Positions 1 through 9,653 of a stretch of 64,000 bases of DNA are shown one piece after another. Position 1 is the first letter of the stretch; each line of letters opens with the position of its first letter. Under the pieces are notes generated by a model that was given only the letters and a program-made list of their open reading frames with translations, had not been told where the DNA came from and did not search any database. This stretch comes from Carnimonas nigrificans ATCC BAA-78 (lineage in GTDB: Bacteria > Pseudomonadota > Gammaproteobacteria > Pseudomonadales > Halomonadaceae): assembly GCF_000526695.1 (NCBI RefSeq), contig NZ_JAGO01000010.1:474426-538425 (forward strand), in the 5' to 3' direction. The position numbers were made by a program, and so were the translations under genes.

Positions 1-2334
1 ACCTACGAATACATTGAGCGCGATGCCGACGGCAACGTTACCAAGCGCGAAACCCGTGACTATATCTCGATTGCGACCACCCGCCCCGAAACCATGCTGG
101 GTGATGGCGCCATTGCGGTACACCCCTCCGATCAGCGCTATGCGCCGCTGGTAGGCAAGCTGTGCGAAATTCCAGTCGGACCGAAAGCGTTGCGCCGCCA
201 GATTCCGATTATCACCGACGAGCACCCTGACCCGACCTTCGGTTCTGGTGCGGTGAAAATCACTGGCGCCCACGACTTCAATGACCACGAAGTTGCCAAA
301 CGCCACCAGCTGCCCATGTATGAGCTAATGGATCTCAACGGCCATATGCGCAGCGACGGCCTCTCCTACGAAGAGAGCGCGCATATCGCCACGGCCATCG
401 CTCAAGGCAGCGACACACGCAGCGATGTCAGCACCGTCAATCTGGTACCCGATGAGTTTCGCGGCCTTGAGCGTTTCGAGGCGCGCCAGCGGGTAGTGGA
501 AGCCGTAACCAGCGAAGGGCTGGCCGTACTCGACGATGAAGGCAACCCGCTGGTCGAAAACAAGACCATCATGCAGCCGTTCGGTGACCGCTCCGGCACC
601 GTGATCGAGCCGCTGCTGACGGCGCAATGGTTTGTCTCGATCAAGCCGCTTGCCGAGCCTGCCCTCAAGGCGGTGGAAGATGGCGACATTCAGTTTGTGC
701 CGAAAAGCTACGAAAACATGTACTTCGCCTGGATGCGCGACATTCAGGACTGGTGCATCTCGCGTCAGCTCTGGTGGGGCCACCGCATTCCCGCATGGTA
801 TGACCAGCAGGGCAACTGCTATGTGGGACGCAGCGAGGAAGAAGTACGCCGCAGCGCAGGGCTGGGCGATGATGTCGAACTGCGTCAGGACGAAGACGTT
901 CTGGATACCTGGTTCAGCTCGGGGCTGTGGACTTTCGCCACGCTGGGCTGGCCCGAGCAAACCGACGCCTTGAAAACCTTCCATCCTACCGATGTGCTGG
1001 TCACCGGCTTCGATATCATCTTCTTCTGGGTGGCACGCATGATTATGCTGACCCTGAAATTTACCGGCCAGGTGCCGTTCAAGACCGTCTACATGACCGG
1101 TCTGGTGCGCGATGGTCAGGGCCAGAAGATGTCGAAGTCGAAAGGCAACGTGCTCGATCCGATTGATCTGATCGACGGTATCGACCTTGAGCAGCTTGTC
1201 GAGAAGCGCACCGGCAATATGATGCAGCCGCAAAAGGCCGAGAAGATTGCCAAGGCGACGCGCAAGGAGTATCCGCAGGGCATCGAGGCTCACGGCACCG
1301 ACGCACTGCGCTATACCTACCTGTCGCTGGCTTCCACTGGCCGTGATATCAAGTTCGATATCAATCGCCTCGATGGCTACCGCAACTTCTGCAACAAGCT
1401 GTGGAATGCTGCGCGCTATGTGCTCTCCAATGCGGAAGGCGAAGATTGCGGCCAGCACGGTGAAGCAGTCGAACTGAGCCGCGCCGATCGCTACATCATT
1501 TCGCGCTTGCAGCTCATTGAAGCGCAGTTGACCAAACACCTTGAGGAGTACCGCTTCGACCTGGCCTCGCAGGCGCTCTATGAGTTTGTCTGGAACGACT
1601 ACTGCGACTGGTATCTGGAGCTATCCAAGCCGGTGCTGTGGGACGACAGCGCCAGCGCTGAACTGAAGCGCGGCACCCGCCGCACGCTGGTTCGAGTGCT
1701 GGAAGTCATTCTGCGCCTTGCGCACCCGATGATGCCGTTCATCAGCGAGGAGATCTGGCAGCGCGTCGCGCCGCTGGCCGGTATCGAGGTAACAGCGGAC
1801 AGCTCGATCATGGTTCAGCCATGGCCCTGTGCCGATCAATCGCGCGTTGATCAAACCGCTATTGATGATATCGAGTGGGTCAAGCAGGTGATTGTAGCCG
1901 TGCGCAATATTCGCGCGGAAATGAACATCTCTCCGGGCAAGGCGCTTCCGCTGATTCTGTGCGGTGGCGATGAGAGCGATCATCGCCGTCTGGAAGAGAA
2001 CCGTCGCGTGCTGAGCAAGCTGGCCAAGCTCGAAAGCGTTGAGTTTACCGAAGCAGATCAGGCACCGCTGTCCGCGCTGGGTCATGTGGGCGCTCTCGAA
2101 GTGCGCGTACCGATGGCTGGCTTTATCGACAAGAATGCGGAGCTTGCGCGCATCGACAAGCAGCTTGAGCAAAGCCGCAAGGCGATTGATGGCATCGAGC
2201 GCAAGCTCTCCAACCAGGGCTTTGTCGCCAAGGCACCCGCCGAGGTGGTCGAGAAAGAGCGCAGCCGCCTGGAAGAGCAGCGTCAATCAATCACTCTGCT
2301 GGAAGCGCAGCGCGATAAGATCGCCGCGCTGTAA
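1..2334 (+). CDS. valS: Valine--tRNA ligase, 3' part (5' end outside window)
   Basis: Charges tRNA-Val with valine in the cytoplasm. The reading frame is open from base 1, so the N-terminal part with the HIGH motif lies before the window. What is visible is the end of the editing (CP1) domain, the KMSKS loop (KMSKSKGN at 1126-1149), the anticodon-binding helical domain, and a charged C-terminal coiled coil (about 2130-2325) typical of ValRS. An insertion of about 25 residues follows KMSKS ([20 protein letters not shown] region), as in other proteobacterial ValRS. It is followed by a long hairpin that probably ends the transcript. The family assignment is secure. Confidence 0.97.
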   Translation, partial: TYEYIERDADGNVTKRETRDYISIATTRPETMLGDGAIAVHPSDQRYAPLVGKLCEIPVGPKALRRQIPIITDEHPDPTFGSGAVKITGAHDFNDHEVAKRHQLPMYELMDLNGHMRSDGLSYEESAHIATAIAQGSDTRSDVSTVNLVPDEFRGLERFEARQRVVEAVTSEGLAVLDDEGNPLVENKTIMQPFGDRSGTVIEPLLTAQWFVSIKPLAEPALKAVEDGDIQFVPKSYENMYFAWMRDIQDWCISRQLWWGHRIPAWYDQQGNCYVGRSEEEVRRSAGLGDDVELRQDEDVLDTWFSSGLWTFATLGWPEQTDALKTFHPTDVLVTGFDIIFFWVARMIMLTLKFTGQVPFKTVYMTGLVRDGQGQKMSKSKGNVLDPIDLIDGIDLEQLVEKRTGNMMQPQKAEKIAKATRKEYPQGIEAHGTDALRYTYLSLASTGRDIKFDINRLDGYRNFCNKLWNAARYVLSNAEGEDCGQHGEAVELSRADRYIISRLQLIEAQLTKHLEEYRFDLASQALYEFVWNDYCDWYLELSKPVLWDDSASAELKRGTRRTLVRVLEVILRLAHPMMPFISEEIWQRVAPLAGIEVTADSSIMVQPWPCADQSRVDQTAIDDIEWVKQVIVAVRNIRAEMNISPGKALPLILCGGDESDHRRLEENRRVLSKLAKLESVEFTEADQAPLSALGHVGALEVRVPMAGFIDKNAELARIDKQLEQSRKAIDGIERKLSNQGFVAKAPAEVVEKERSRLEEQRQSITLLEAQRDKIAAL

Positions 2335-2360
2335 TAGCTGACAGGCAGCGACAACGCCTG

Positions 2361-2405
2361 ACACGTAAAGGGCCATGGGGGAAATCCTCATGGCCCTTTA
2401 CGTGT
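2361..2405 (+). terminator. Hairpin terminator after valS
   Basis: Perfect 17-bp inverted repeat (2361-2377 and 2389-2405) with an 11-base loop, 27 bases after the valS stop. The stem carries an AAAGGGCC/GGCCCTTT core. There is no separate T run after the stem, but the T-rich end of the stem could act as one. Confidence 0.75.
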
Positions 2406-2554
2406 GCGCCAACCCCTCGAAAGTTTTGACTCAGAAAGTTTTCTCGATTCTTGCACGAAAATATCACGCTCACTTTACATTCATCGTGTTTGCAGCAATT
2501 CAACCTCGGTAAACTAAGATCACTTATACAACATAGATCTACCAAGGGATAACA

Positions 2555-3250
2555 ATGAACATTGCAGCACTGTCGCGCTGCTACATGGCAGCATTCCTGC
2601 TGCTCGGCAGCTGGTTTATACTCCACTCACAATGGGACGCACTGGATACTGGGCTGTTTTTCTATTTCAATCAGTACCTTACTCCGGAGCATCCGCTGTT
2701 TGTCAAAGCCCTGGCGCTGACCAATGCCCGATTCTTCGACTCGATCATCTTCTGCACCATGCTGGCCATTCTCGTCATCAATCTGGTGAAGAAGCTCACT
2801 GTGCGGGCATTTTGCTACTGGTTCAGTGTGGCGCTGGTCATGTCGGCGTGCTCTGGCGTTGCCACCCATATCATTCACGAGATGCTGGAGTACACGCGCC
2901 CTAGTCCTGCCTATTTGCACGATCATGTGCATCTTATTACGGCGCTAACCGACTATAATGTGAAGGATGCGGTCAGCAATAGCTTCCCTGGCGATCACGG
3001 CGTACACGCCATGATCTTTGCTGCCTTTATGCTGCGCTTCGCTAGCCGGCCATGGGCAGCGATCGCGATTGTGCTGGCACTGCTGGTGACCTGCCCGCGC
3101 ATCATGGTCGGTGCTCACGCCTTCAGCGATGTTTATGTCGGCTCACTTACACTCGTGCTGCTGCTGACACCGTGGTTTCTGTTTACCCCGCTCCAGCGCT
3201 GGGTAGAAACACGACTCATGGGCCTCTTTCGCCCTCGACCCAACGCCTGA
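2555..3250 (+). CDS. LpxT-like PAP2-family membrane phosphatase/phosphotransferase (copy 1)
   Basis: A 231-residue inner-membrane protein of the type 2 phosphatidic acid phosphatase superfamily. It resembles E. coli LpxT, which moves a phosphate from undecaprenyl pyrophosphate to lipid A on the periplasmic face. Visible motifs are the histidine-bearing SFPGDHG (about residue 147) and PRIMVGAHAFSD (about residue 180), which replace the usual PSGH and SR-H-D motifs in the LpxT branch, plus about five to six hydrophobic segments. The ATG at 2555 has a good ribosome site (AAGGGA, 5-6 bases upstream). A paralogue follows 53 bases downstream. The substrate (lipid A or undecaprenyl pyrophosphate) is inferred from the family. 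Confidence 0.8.
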   Translation: MNIAALSRCYMAAFLLLGSWFILHSQWDALDTGLFFYFNQYLTPEHPLFVKALALTNARFFDSIIFCTMLAILVINLVKKLTVRAFCYWFSVALVMSACSGVATHIIHEMLEYTRPSPAYLHDHVHLITALTDYNVKDAVSNSFPGDHGVHAMIFAAFMLRFASRPWAAIAIVLALLVTCPRIMVGAHAFSDVYVGSLTLVLLLTPWFLFTPLQRWVETRLMGLFRPRPNA

Positions 3251-3303
3251 CGTTCTCGCTTTTGACGTTCGGCCTCATTATTGACTACACGTAGATCCCG
3301 TAC

Positions 3304-4026
3304 ATGCCTTTGAAACGAATTCTGACCCTCAACATTCTGGGCCTGCTCATTCTGGCAAGCTGGTGGCAAACCGCACTGCCCATCTGGCCAACCCTGAACG
3401 AATGGGTATTCTTCTCGTTCAATCACACCATCACCGAGCAGCATCCCCTGTGGGTCACCGTGCTGGGAGCGCTCAATACGCGCATTTACGATGTCACCAC
3501 CTTCCTGCTGATGCTGTTGGTACTGGTGTTTGCCATGCGTGAGGACCCACGGCCGGCGCGCACCTGGCACTGGTTCTCGATTGGTTTCGTGATGCTGGCA
3601 AGCGCGGGCATTATTGCGCTAATCAATAACGACCTGCCCTACGCCCATGAAAGCCCCTCGCTCTATTTCCACGATATGGGCGAGCACGTCAATTACGTAT
3701 CGCAACTGGTGTCGTTCAAGGCGAAGGATAGCGCGGGCGACAGCTTCCCCGGTGATCACGGCATGATGCTGCTCGTTTTCACTGCCTTTGTGATGCGCTA
3801 CGCACCGCGCAAATGGACGCCGGTAGCCGTGATAATGGCATTCTGCTTTAGCATGCCGCGCATCATGGCCGGCGCCCACTGGTTCGAAGATGTCTATATG
3901 GCGTCACTGGCGATCGGTCTGATCTACTTGCCCTGGATACTCATGACGCCGCTCAGCGACCTTGCCATCAAAGGAGTTGAGCGCCTGCTACGCATCACGC
4001 GCTTGCCCGGCACTCAGCGCCTCTGA
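3304..4026 (+). CDS. lpxT: LpxT-like PAP2-family membrane phosphatase/phosphotransferase (copy 2)
   Basis: A 240-residue membrane protein and the closer of the two copies to E. coli LpxT. It has SFPGDHGMMLLVFTAF near residue 150 and PRIMAGAHWFEDVYMAS near residue 185, then a C-terminal hydrophobic stretch ending LPWILMTPLSD, almost as in LpxT. Predicted role: phosphorylation of lipid A 1-phosphate or recycling of undecaprenyl pyrophosphate at the periplasmic face. It lies 53 bases after copy 1 on the same strand, so the two are probably co-transcribed. The ribosome site before ATG 3304 is weak, which suggests translation is lower than for copy 1. The symbol is by similarity only. Confidence 0.8.
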   Translation: MPLKRILTLNILGLLILASWWQTALPIWPTLNEWVFFSFNHTITEQHPLWVTVLGALNTRIYDVTTFLLMLLVLVFAMREDPRPARTWHWFSIGFVMLASAGIIALINNDLPYAHESPSLYFHDMGEHVNYVSQLVSFKAKDSAGDSFPGDHGMMLLVFTAFVMRYAPRKWTPVAVIMAFCFSMPRIMAGAHWFEDVYMASLAIGLIYLPWILMTPLSDLAIKGVERLLRITRLPGTQRL

Positions 4027-4034
4027 CAGATCAG

Positions 4035-4060
4035 CCCCACTCGCGACACTGCCAGTGGGG
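4035..4060 (+). terminator. Probable terminator after the LpxT-like pair
   Basis: Inverted repeat CCCCACT (4035-4041) and AGTGGGG (4054-4060) begins 9 bases after the stop of the second PAP2 gene and is followed by TTGATTGTTT. Confidence 0.55.
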
Positions 4061-4313
4061 TTGATTGTTTCTGGGCGGGAAGAACCTCGCGCCACGCCAC
4101 CTCTCTCGCCCTGCTCCTGCTACTTCCTTCCCTCTTTCCCATAACGCAGTGCGCCTCAGCGCGGCCTATCCACGGCACACTTATGCCACGGCTCCTGATA
4201 GCGTCCAGTGAGAGATGCTTCATTGAGAAGCGCGTGAAGCCATCGGCAAAAGCAACACCTGGGCACTGGCTGCCCACCGCGACCACGCCCGCCCTATTTC
4301 CTCTTAACGACAA
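4061..4313. other. Gene-free spacer between lpxT-like pair and pst operon
   Basis: Together with the two flanking terminators this forms a 351-base gap between convergent genes (4027-4377). Apart from pyrimidine-rich stretches (about 4100-4140) I see no coding signal, RNA gene or repeat in it. Confidence 0.6.
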
Positions 4314-4347
4314 ACACCCCCATGAGAGGCAATTCCCATGGGGGTGT
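4314..4347 (-). terminator. Terminator of the pst operon
   Basis: Perfect 11-bp inverted repeat ACACCCCCATG (4314-4324) and CATGGGGGTGT (4337-4347), about 30 bases after the pstB stop on the minus strand. A TTTG stretch follows. No phoU gene lies between pstB and this hairpin. Confidence 0.7.
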
Positions 4348-4377
4348 AAGACGATGCAGAAACGAGCAACGTTAGCG

Positions 4378-5232
4378 TTAGCCGTAACGCCCGGTGATGT
4401 AGTCTTCGGTCTGCTTGTTACGTGGCTGAGTGAATATCTTCGAGGTGCGGTCGTATTCGATCAGTTCGCCCAGATACATAAAGGCCGTCATGTCGGATAC
4501 GCGCGCGGCCTGCTGCATATTGTGAGTCACGATAACGATGGTGTAATCCTGCTTGAGTTCATTGACCAGATCTTCAATGTAGCCAGTCGAAATCGGGTCA
4601 AGCGCTGACGTCGGTTCGTCGAGCAGAATCACCTCCGGCCTCACCGCGATACTACGTGCGATACAGAGGCGCTGCTGCTGACCGCCGGAGAGTGCCTGAC
4701 CACTCTGGCGCAGCTTGTCCTTCACTTCATCCCACAGCGCCGCCTTGCGCAGCGCCCACTCCACACGCTCCTCCATTTCACGGCGTGGCAAGCGTTCATA
4801 CAGCTTCACGCCAAAGGCGATGTTATCGAACACAGACATCGGGAACGGTGTCGGGCGCTGAAACACCATGCCAACACGAGCGCGCAGCAGGTTGATATCA
4901 ATGCTGCGGTCGTTGATGTCATAGCCGTCCAACATCAGACGACCTTTGGTGTGCATGTTGGGGTAAAGGTCATGAATGCGATTGAAGCAGCGCAGCAGCG
5001 TTGATTTACCGCAACCGGAAGGGCCAATGAAGGCCGTGACTTCGTTGGCGGGAATTTCCATGCTGATATTCTTGAGCGCATGAAACTTGCCATAGTAGAA
5101 GTTCAAGTCCTCTACCAGCAGCTTGGTGCTGTTCGGCGTGTTCTTGGCTCCCCGCTCGGCAAGGGTGACGCCCGGCGTCACTTGCGGTTTCGTTTCCGGC
5201 GTGGAAGCGGAATAAGCGTTAGTCGAGGGCAT
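4378..5232 (-). CDS. pstB: Phosphate ABC transporter ATP-binding protein PstB
   Basis: The ATPase that drives high-affinity phosphate import with PstS, PstC and PstA. Walker [10 protein letters not shown] is near residues 70-78, and LSGGQQQR (signature) and [13 protein letters not shown] (Walker B) lie in the second half. The frame is open further upstream, into pstA, but the start at 5232 (MPSTNAYSA) is chosen because it has an AAGAGG ribosome site and gives the normal 284 residues. An N-terminal extension of about 35 residues precedes the ABC domain. The start lies 2 bases after the pstA stop, which indicates translational coupling. Confidence 0.95.
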   Translation of the reverse strand: MPSTNAYSASTPETKPQVTPGVTLAERGAKNTPNSTKLLVEDLNFYYGKFHALKNISMEIPANEVTAFIGPSGCGKSTLLRCFNRIHDLYPNMHTKGRLMLDGYDINDRSIDINLLRARVGMVFQRPTPFPMSVFDNIAFGVKLYERLPRREMEERVEWALRKAALWDEVKDKLRQSGQALSGGQQQRLCIARSIAVRPEVILLDEPTSALDPISTGYIEDLVNELKQDYTIVIVTHNMQQAARVSDMTAFMYLGELIEYDRTSKIFTQPRNKQTEDYITGRYG

Positions 5233-5234
5233 GA

Positions 5235-6089
5235 TTACCTCTTGTTGGTGTCTCGCGACATGAAGCGCGCGATGATATTGAGCACCAGAATGGTTAACGT
5301 GAGAATCAAGGCTCCACCCCATGCCAGTTCGACCTGACGGGGGATAAAGGAGTTGATCGTCATGTTTTGATAGATCGTCATTGGCAGGTTGGGCATTTCG
5401 CTGCCAAGATCGAAGAAGTTCCACTGGTTGGAGTTGAGCGAGGTGAAGATCAGCGGTGCAGTCTCACCACTGATACGCGCACAGGCCAGCAGGATACCGG
5501 TGATGATACCGGCACGCGCACCGCTGTAGCAGACCCGCACCACCACCCACCAGCGGTGTGCGCCCATGGCCGAGGCGGCTTCGCGCAGGGAGTCGGGCAC
5601 TAGCTTCAGCATGTCTTCGGTAGCGCGAATGACCACCGGAATCACAATGACCGCCAGCGCCAGAATGCCCGCCCAGCCGGAGAAGTGCCCCATCGGCAGC
5701 ACCACCAGCGCATAGATGAAGAGACCGATAATCACCGAGGGTGCCGACAGCAGCACGTCGTTGATAAAGCGAATAACGCTGCCGAGCACCGCATTACGGC
5801 CATATTCCGCCAGCCAGGTACCCGCCCCCACACCGATAATGGTGCCGATGATGGTGCCGCCCAGGGTCAGCATGATGGAGCCGAGAATAGCGTTACCCAG
5901 GCCACCACCTGACATTCGGGTACGCTCGGTAAACGTTGACCATTCGATCGCGGTAACGCCCTGCCACAGCAGCGTAGCCAAAATGGCTAACAGCCAGAAG
6001 ATGCCGAACAGCGCCGCCGCCGAACACAGCACCATTACCGTACGGTTGAGCAGCTTGCGCTTTCGATAAAGCGAATTGGAGTGTTGCAT
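5235..6089 (-). CDS. pstA: Phosphate ABC transporter permease PstA
   Basis: Inner-membrane permease subunit of the Pst importer, 284 residues with six hydrophobic segments. It has the BPD-type cytoplasmic loop near residues 175-200 ([15 protein letters not shown], the EAA motif that docks PstB). A GTG codon 6 bases upstream (6095) is an alternative start. ATG 6089 is preferred because it sits 9 bases after GGAG, whereas GTG is too close. It starts 15 bases after the pstC stop. Confidence 0.95.
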   Translation of the reverse strand: MQHSNSLYRKRKLLNRTVMVLCSAAALFGIFWLLAILATLLWQGVTAIEWSTFTERTRMSGGGLGNAILGSIMLTLGGTIIGTIIGVGAGTWLAEYGRNAVLGSVIRFINDVLLSAPSVIIGLFIYALVVLPMGHFSGWAGILALAVIVIPVVIRATEDMLKLVPDSLREAASAMGAHRWWVVVRVCYSGARAGIITGILLACARISGETAPLIFTSLNSNQWNFFDLGSEMPNLPMTIYQNMTINSFIPRQVELAWGGALILTLTILVLNIIARFMSRDTNKR

Positions 6090-6104
6090 CTGCACAGGCT
6101 CCGG

Positions 6105-7046
6105 CTACGGCATGCGACGCTGCATACGCTTGAGCATCAAGCGCGCGCAGGCCAGCACAGCGAAGGTAATCAGGAAAAGAATCAGGCCCAGTGCCAGCAG
6201 CGCCGAGCGCTGCACACCGGTGGACTCGTTAAACTGGGTAGCGATCAGCGCAGCGATCGAGGTGCCCTGCCCCGTCAGGGTGGCCGAGAAGAACAGGTTG
6301 TTACCGATCACAAAGGTAACCGCCATGGTCTCGCCCAGAGCACGCCCCAACCCCAGAATAACGCCCCCCACCATGCCGACCCGAATCGACGGCAGCACGA
6401 CCGAGCGCACGACTTCCCAGGTGGTGCAGCCCACTCCGTAGGCGGATTCCCGCAATACGGCAGGCACGGTATTCATGACATCGCGCACGGTAGCGGTAAT
6501 GAAGGGAATAATCATGACAGCCAGGATAATGCCCGCCGTCAGCAGCCCTGTGCCGGTCGGAAAGATGGTGGGCGACAGCCATTGCAGCAGCGGTGCCAGT
6601 ACCAGCACACCCCACATGCCATAGATGATCGACGGGATACCCGCCAACAGCTCCACCGTCACCCCCAGCGGACGCCGCAGCACCGCAGGACACAGTTCGG
6701 TCAGAAAGATCGCGATGCCAAACGATACCGGTACGGCAATCACGACCGCGATCAGCGATGTGATCAGGGTGCCGTAGATAGCGGGCAGCGCACCGAAGAC
6801 CTGCTGATTGGGCGCCCAGCGATTTTCAGTGAAAAACTGACCACCATAGGTGACCAGCGCAGGCCAGGAGGAAATCAATAGCGACAGCATAATGCCGCCG
6901 AGCAGTACCAGCACCAGTATCGCCAGCGCTCCGGTGCCGTTTTTGAATAACCGATCCATCAAGCCGTGGCGCGCCAGCGCGCGACCTTCCTGCTGGCTCA
7001 TGCTCAGCAACGGTGATGATGTTTCGCTACGACCACTGTCACTCAT
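6105..7046 (-). CDS. pstC: Phosphate ABC transporter permease PstC
   Basis: Second permease subunit of the Pst phosphate importer, 313 residues. It has an N-terminal cytoplasmic tail, about six membrane segments and an EAA-type loop (PAVLRESAYGVGCTTWEVV) that contacts the ATPase. The frame stays open to 7073, but ATG 7046 (MSDSGRSE) has a GAGG ribosome site 8 bases upstream and the ATG at 7073 has none, so 7046 is chosen. It is the first gene of pstCAB after the hairpin that separates it from pstS. Confidence 0.94.
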   Translation of the reverse strand: MSDSGRSETSSPLLSMSQQEGRALARHGLMDRLFKNGTGALAILVLVLLGGIMLSLLISSWPALVTYGGQFFTENRWAPNQQVFGALPAIYGTLITSLIAVVIAVPVSFGIAIFLTELCPAVLRRPLGVTVELLAGIPSIIYGMWGVLVLAPLLQWLSPTIFPTGTGLLTAGIILAVMIIPFITATVRDVMNTVPAVLRESAYGVGCTTWEVVRSVVLPSIRVGMVGGVILGLGRALGETMAVTFVIGNNLFFSATLTGQGTSIAALIATQFNESTGVQRSALLALGLILFLITFAVLACARLMLKRMQRRMP

Positions 7047-7377
7047 GACATCGACCTCAGCACTGTTTGACATGTACGCAGCACAATAAACCTTCGTTCG
7101 ATGGAGGAATCCACACCCTGTCTGACCTCATCCGAGAGCGCCGTTGCCCCTGTTCGGGCGTATGCAGGCAGCGCAAGCGTCAGTACGAACTCGCTGACAT
7201 GCTGCACGGTAACCTGCTGGCTCACTCAGTTAATCTTCAGACAGCGGAATGTATTGTCACGGATGAATGTGACACGAATGCTACAACACCGGGAAAATCC
7301 CGGTGTTGATAACACTTGCTTGAACCGCTGTCAGGAGCGCCGGGCACTAAAGGTGCGCAGCACTCCTGCACCGCGTT
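7047..7377. other. pstS-pstC intergenic region
   Basis: A 331-base gap between pstS and pstC. It holds the strong hairpin at 7284-7308 and otherwise no convincing coding sequence. The pstC ribosome site lies at its low-coordinate end. Confidence 0.6.
7284..7308 (-). terminator. Intercistronic hairpin between pstS and pstC
   Basis: Perfect 11-bp stem CAACACCGGGA / TCCCGGTGTTG with a 3-base loop, 70 bases after the pstS stop on the minus strand. There is no long T run. In pst operons such a stem commonly stabilises the pstS message or ends part of the transcripts, so that the binding protein is made in excess over the membrane subunits. That role is inferred here. Confidence 0.6.
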
Positions 7378-8430
7378 TTACTGCTCGGTCCACACTGGCT
7401 TGCCATCAGCCTTGATGCGCGACCAGACGTTTTCCTTCACGATTTCAACCACGTCTTTCGGAATCGCAACATAGTCGAGCTTGGTAGCTGCATCGCTGCC
7501 ATTGGTGTACGCCCAGTTGAAGAAGTCGAGGGCCTGTTTGGAGGCATTGCCATCTTTGGCATCGGCGTGCATCAGAATGTAGGAGACCGCAGTGATCGGC
7601 CAGCTATCTGCGCCCGGCTGGTTGGTCAGGATCACGTCAAAGCCAGGTGTACCCTTCCAGTCAGCGTGAGAAGCTGCGGCCGCGAAGGTTTCACCAGAAG
7701 GTGCCACAAAGCTGCCGTCCTGGTTTTTGAGTTCCAGTGCTGGCAGATGATTCTGCTTGGCGTAGGCATATTCAACATAGCCGATTGCGCCCGGCACCTT
7801 GCTGACCTGTGACGCCACACCGCCATTGGCCTGAGCGCCAACACCTGCCGGCCACGACACTGACTTGCCTTCACCGACCTGCTGTTTGAAGTCGTCGCTG
7901 ACCTGTGCCAGATAGTGAGTGAAGTTGAAGTTGGTGCCCGAACCATCGGAGCGATACACCGGCGTAATACGCTGCGACGGCAGATCCACGCCTTCATTCA
8001 ATGCAGCAATGCGCTTGTCATCCCACGAGGTGATCTTGCCCTGATAGATGGCAGCCAGTGTGGGGCCATCAAGGCGCAGCGTTTTACCTTCCGGCAACTT
8101 GAGGTTGGCTACCGGCACCACACCGCCCATGATCATCGGGAACTGCACCAGATCATGCTCTTTCTGTTCATCCGCTGACAGCGGCGCATCAGAAGCTCCG
8201 AAAGTCACCGTACCCGCTTGAATCTGCTGAATACCACCGCCGGAACCGATCGCCTGATAGTTCAGACCAGCACCGGTTTTATCCTGATACTCATCTGACC
8301 ATTCGGAATACACCGGATAAGGGAAGGTAGCGCCAGCGCCAGTAATGGTAGCGGCAGCATGAGCAGGTGCCTGAACACCAAGACCCACAACCAGTGAAGC
8401 GGCAAGAAGGAGCGAACTGCGCTTGAGCAT
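7378..8430 (-). CDS. pstS: Periplasmic phosphate-binding protein PstS
   Basis: Captures phosphate in the periplasm and passes it to PstCAB. It is 350 residues with a clear signal peptide (MLKRSSLLLAASLVVGLG..., cleavage after AHA near residue 26), then ITGAGATFPYPVYSEW, the phosphate-binding N-terminal loop typical of PstS. The serine-containing SDGSGTNFNFTHYL motif lies near residue 160. ATG 8430 has a GGAGAG ribosome site upstream (read on the minus strand). It is the first gene of the operon. A Pho-type promoter is expected upstream, but I could not identify convincing Pho boxes. Confidence 0.96.
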   Translation of the reverse strand: MLKRSSLLLAASLVVGLGVQAPAHAAATITGAGATFPYPVYSEWSDEYQDKTGAGLNYQAIGSGGGIQQIQAGTVTFGASDAPLSADEQKEHDLVQFPMIMGGVVPVANLKLPEGKTLRLDGPTLAAIYQGKITSWDDKRIAALNEGVDLPSQRITPVYRSDGSGTNFNFTHYLAQVSDDFKQQVGEGKSVSWPAGVGAQANGGVASQVSKVPGAIGYVEYAYAKQNHLPALELKNQDGSFVAPSGETFAAAASHADWKGTPGFDVILTNQPGADSWPITAVSYILMHADAKDGNASKQALDFFNWAYTNGSDAATKLDYVAIPKDVVEIVKENVWSRIKADGKPVWTEQ

Positions 8431-8784
8431 GCGTGCTCTCCATAAATCAGGTGCGATAGTAAAAAGTTGGTTCTGCGCTCGTATCGAGGCATGCGAAGAA
8501 CTGACACTACGCTAGCAACCTAGCATGTCAGTTTTATTGCAAAGCGTCATATTTCACTCGCCACCAGCGCCATGGCATAGCCCATATATTCAATAACCGA
8601 ATATACAAACCTGAAAACTGTATTTAACGGTAATTAAGGAACCACCTACTCTGGAACACTCGTACCGCCGCCCGCTTCGCAACCGCAGGGTGTCAGGGAT
8701 GGCCGCAGCTGTTCGATCACTCATGTTGTGAGGGGCCGAAACCTGCCTTTTTTTACCGCCTGATTTATTGTCAAAGGAATCCTC
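8431..8784. other. Divergent promoter region pstS / ssuC
   Basis: A 354-base non-coding stretch between the divergent pstS and ssuC genes. It contains the imperfect inverted repeat at 8501-8531 and an AT-rich segment (8575-8645). I see no gene in it. Confidence 0.6.
8501..8531. promoter_or_regulatory. Imperfect inverted repeat upstream of pstS
   Basis: CTGACA (8501-8506) pairs with TGTCAG (8526-8531), and inside it GCTAG (8511-8515) pairs with CTAGC (8520-8524) around a CAAC loop. It lies about 70-100 bases before the pstS start. The outer arms contain the TGTCA core found in Pho boxes, but the 11-base spacing of direct repeats expected for PhoB is not there. It could be an operator or a leader hairpin. 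Confidence 0.35.
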
Positions 8785-9582
8785 ATGGCCAGCGCACGTC
8801 GTCATCCGCTAGAGCACCTTTTTAATCTTGCCGCGCCCTGGCTGTTGCCTATCGTGCTGTTGATCATTTGGGAGCTGGCCGCCGATTACGGCTGGATATC
8901 GGCGCGTATTCTGCCCTCACCGTCAGCGGTCGTTGAAGCTGGGTGGCGCACCGTACAGGATGGCTCGCTGTTCGAGGCTCTGTGGTCGAGCACTCGCCGC
9001 GCTCTGATCGGCTTTGTGATTGGCGGTACCGCGGGGCTGGCGCTGGGCTTTATGACCGGACTCTCGTCGCTGGCATCACGCCTGCTCGACAGCAGCCTGC
9101 AAATGATCCGCAACGTGCCGCATCTGGCGCTGATTCCGCTGGTTATCCTGTGGTTCGGAATCGGCGAAACCGCCAAGATTTTTCTGGTGGCGCTGGGCAC
9201 GCTGTTTCCCATCTATCTCAATACCTATCACGGCATTCGCAATGTTGATCCTCACCTGATCGAAATGGCGAAAAGCTACGGGCTGCACGGTACCAGGCTG
9301 TTCTGGAACGTGATCTTGCCCGGTGCGCTGCCTTCCATTCTGGTGGGCGTGCGCTTCGCGCTGGGTCTGATGTGGCTGACGCTGATTGTGGCCGAAACCA
9401 TCAGCTCCACCGATGGCCTTGGCTATATGGCGATGAACGCGCGGGAATTTCTGCAAACCGACATCGTTCTTCTCACGATTGTGCTCTATGCGCTGCTGGG
9501 CAAGATCGCCGACCTGATGGCCAAGGGCCTCGAATACTGGTGGCTGCGCTGGCACCCCGCGTTTCAGCGCAGTAGGCGCTAA
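8785..9582 (+). CDS. ssuC: Aliphatic sulfonate ABC transporter permease SsuC
   Basis: Membrane subunit of a sulfonate/taurine-type importer, 265 residues. It is close to E. coli SsuC over its whole length, including stretches such as [19 protein letters not shown] and [19 protein letters not shown]. The cytoplasmic EAA-type loop is [24 protein letters not shown] 8785 has AAAGGA 8 bases upstream. It is followed 71 bases later by ssuB. No substrate-binding protein (ssuA) or monooxygenase (ssuD/ssuE) gene is adjacent, so these must lie elsewhere or the system borrows another binding protein. Confidence 0.93.
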   Translation: MASARRHPLEHLFNLAAPWLLPIVLLIIWELAADYGWISARILPSPSAVVEAGWRTVQDGSLFEALWSSTRRALIGFVIGGTAGLALGFMTGLSSLASRLLDSSLQMIRNVPHLALIPLVILWFGIGETAKIFLVALGTLFPIYLNTYHGIRNVDPHLIEMAKSYGLHGTRLFWNVILPGALPSILVGVRFALGLMWLTLIVAETISSTDGLGYMAMNAREFLQTDIVLLTIVLYALLGKIADLMAKGLEYWWLRWHPAFQRSRR

Positions 9583-9610
9583 GCCCAACTAATTCAGGCC
9601 AGCCTTCCAT

Positions 9611-9634
9611 CTTTCCACTTTCAACTTTCCACTT
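9611..9634 (+). repeat. Short direct repeat in ssuC-ssuB spacer
   Basis: CTTTCCACTT occurs at 9611-9620 and again at 9625-9634, inside a polypyrimidine tract between ssuC and ssuB. No function can be assigned. Confidence 0.5.
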
Positions 9635-9653
9635 CAGCGAGCGGATCATCTTC

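Noticed and set aside
325..1539. 404-codon open frame on the minus strand inside valS
   Set aside because: It is a shadow of the conserved ValRS reading frame, with no homology and no ribosome site; valS is certain on the plus strand.
6081..6881. 266-codon plus-strand frame over pstC
   Set aside because: Gln/His/Arg-rich composition typical of antisense frames over membrane protein genes; pstC on the other strand is clear.
8431..8784. Classic Pho boxes upstream of pstS
   Set aside because: I looked for 11-base spaced CTGTCAT-type direct repeats and found only an inverted TGTCA arrangement, so no Pho box is claimed.
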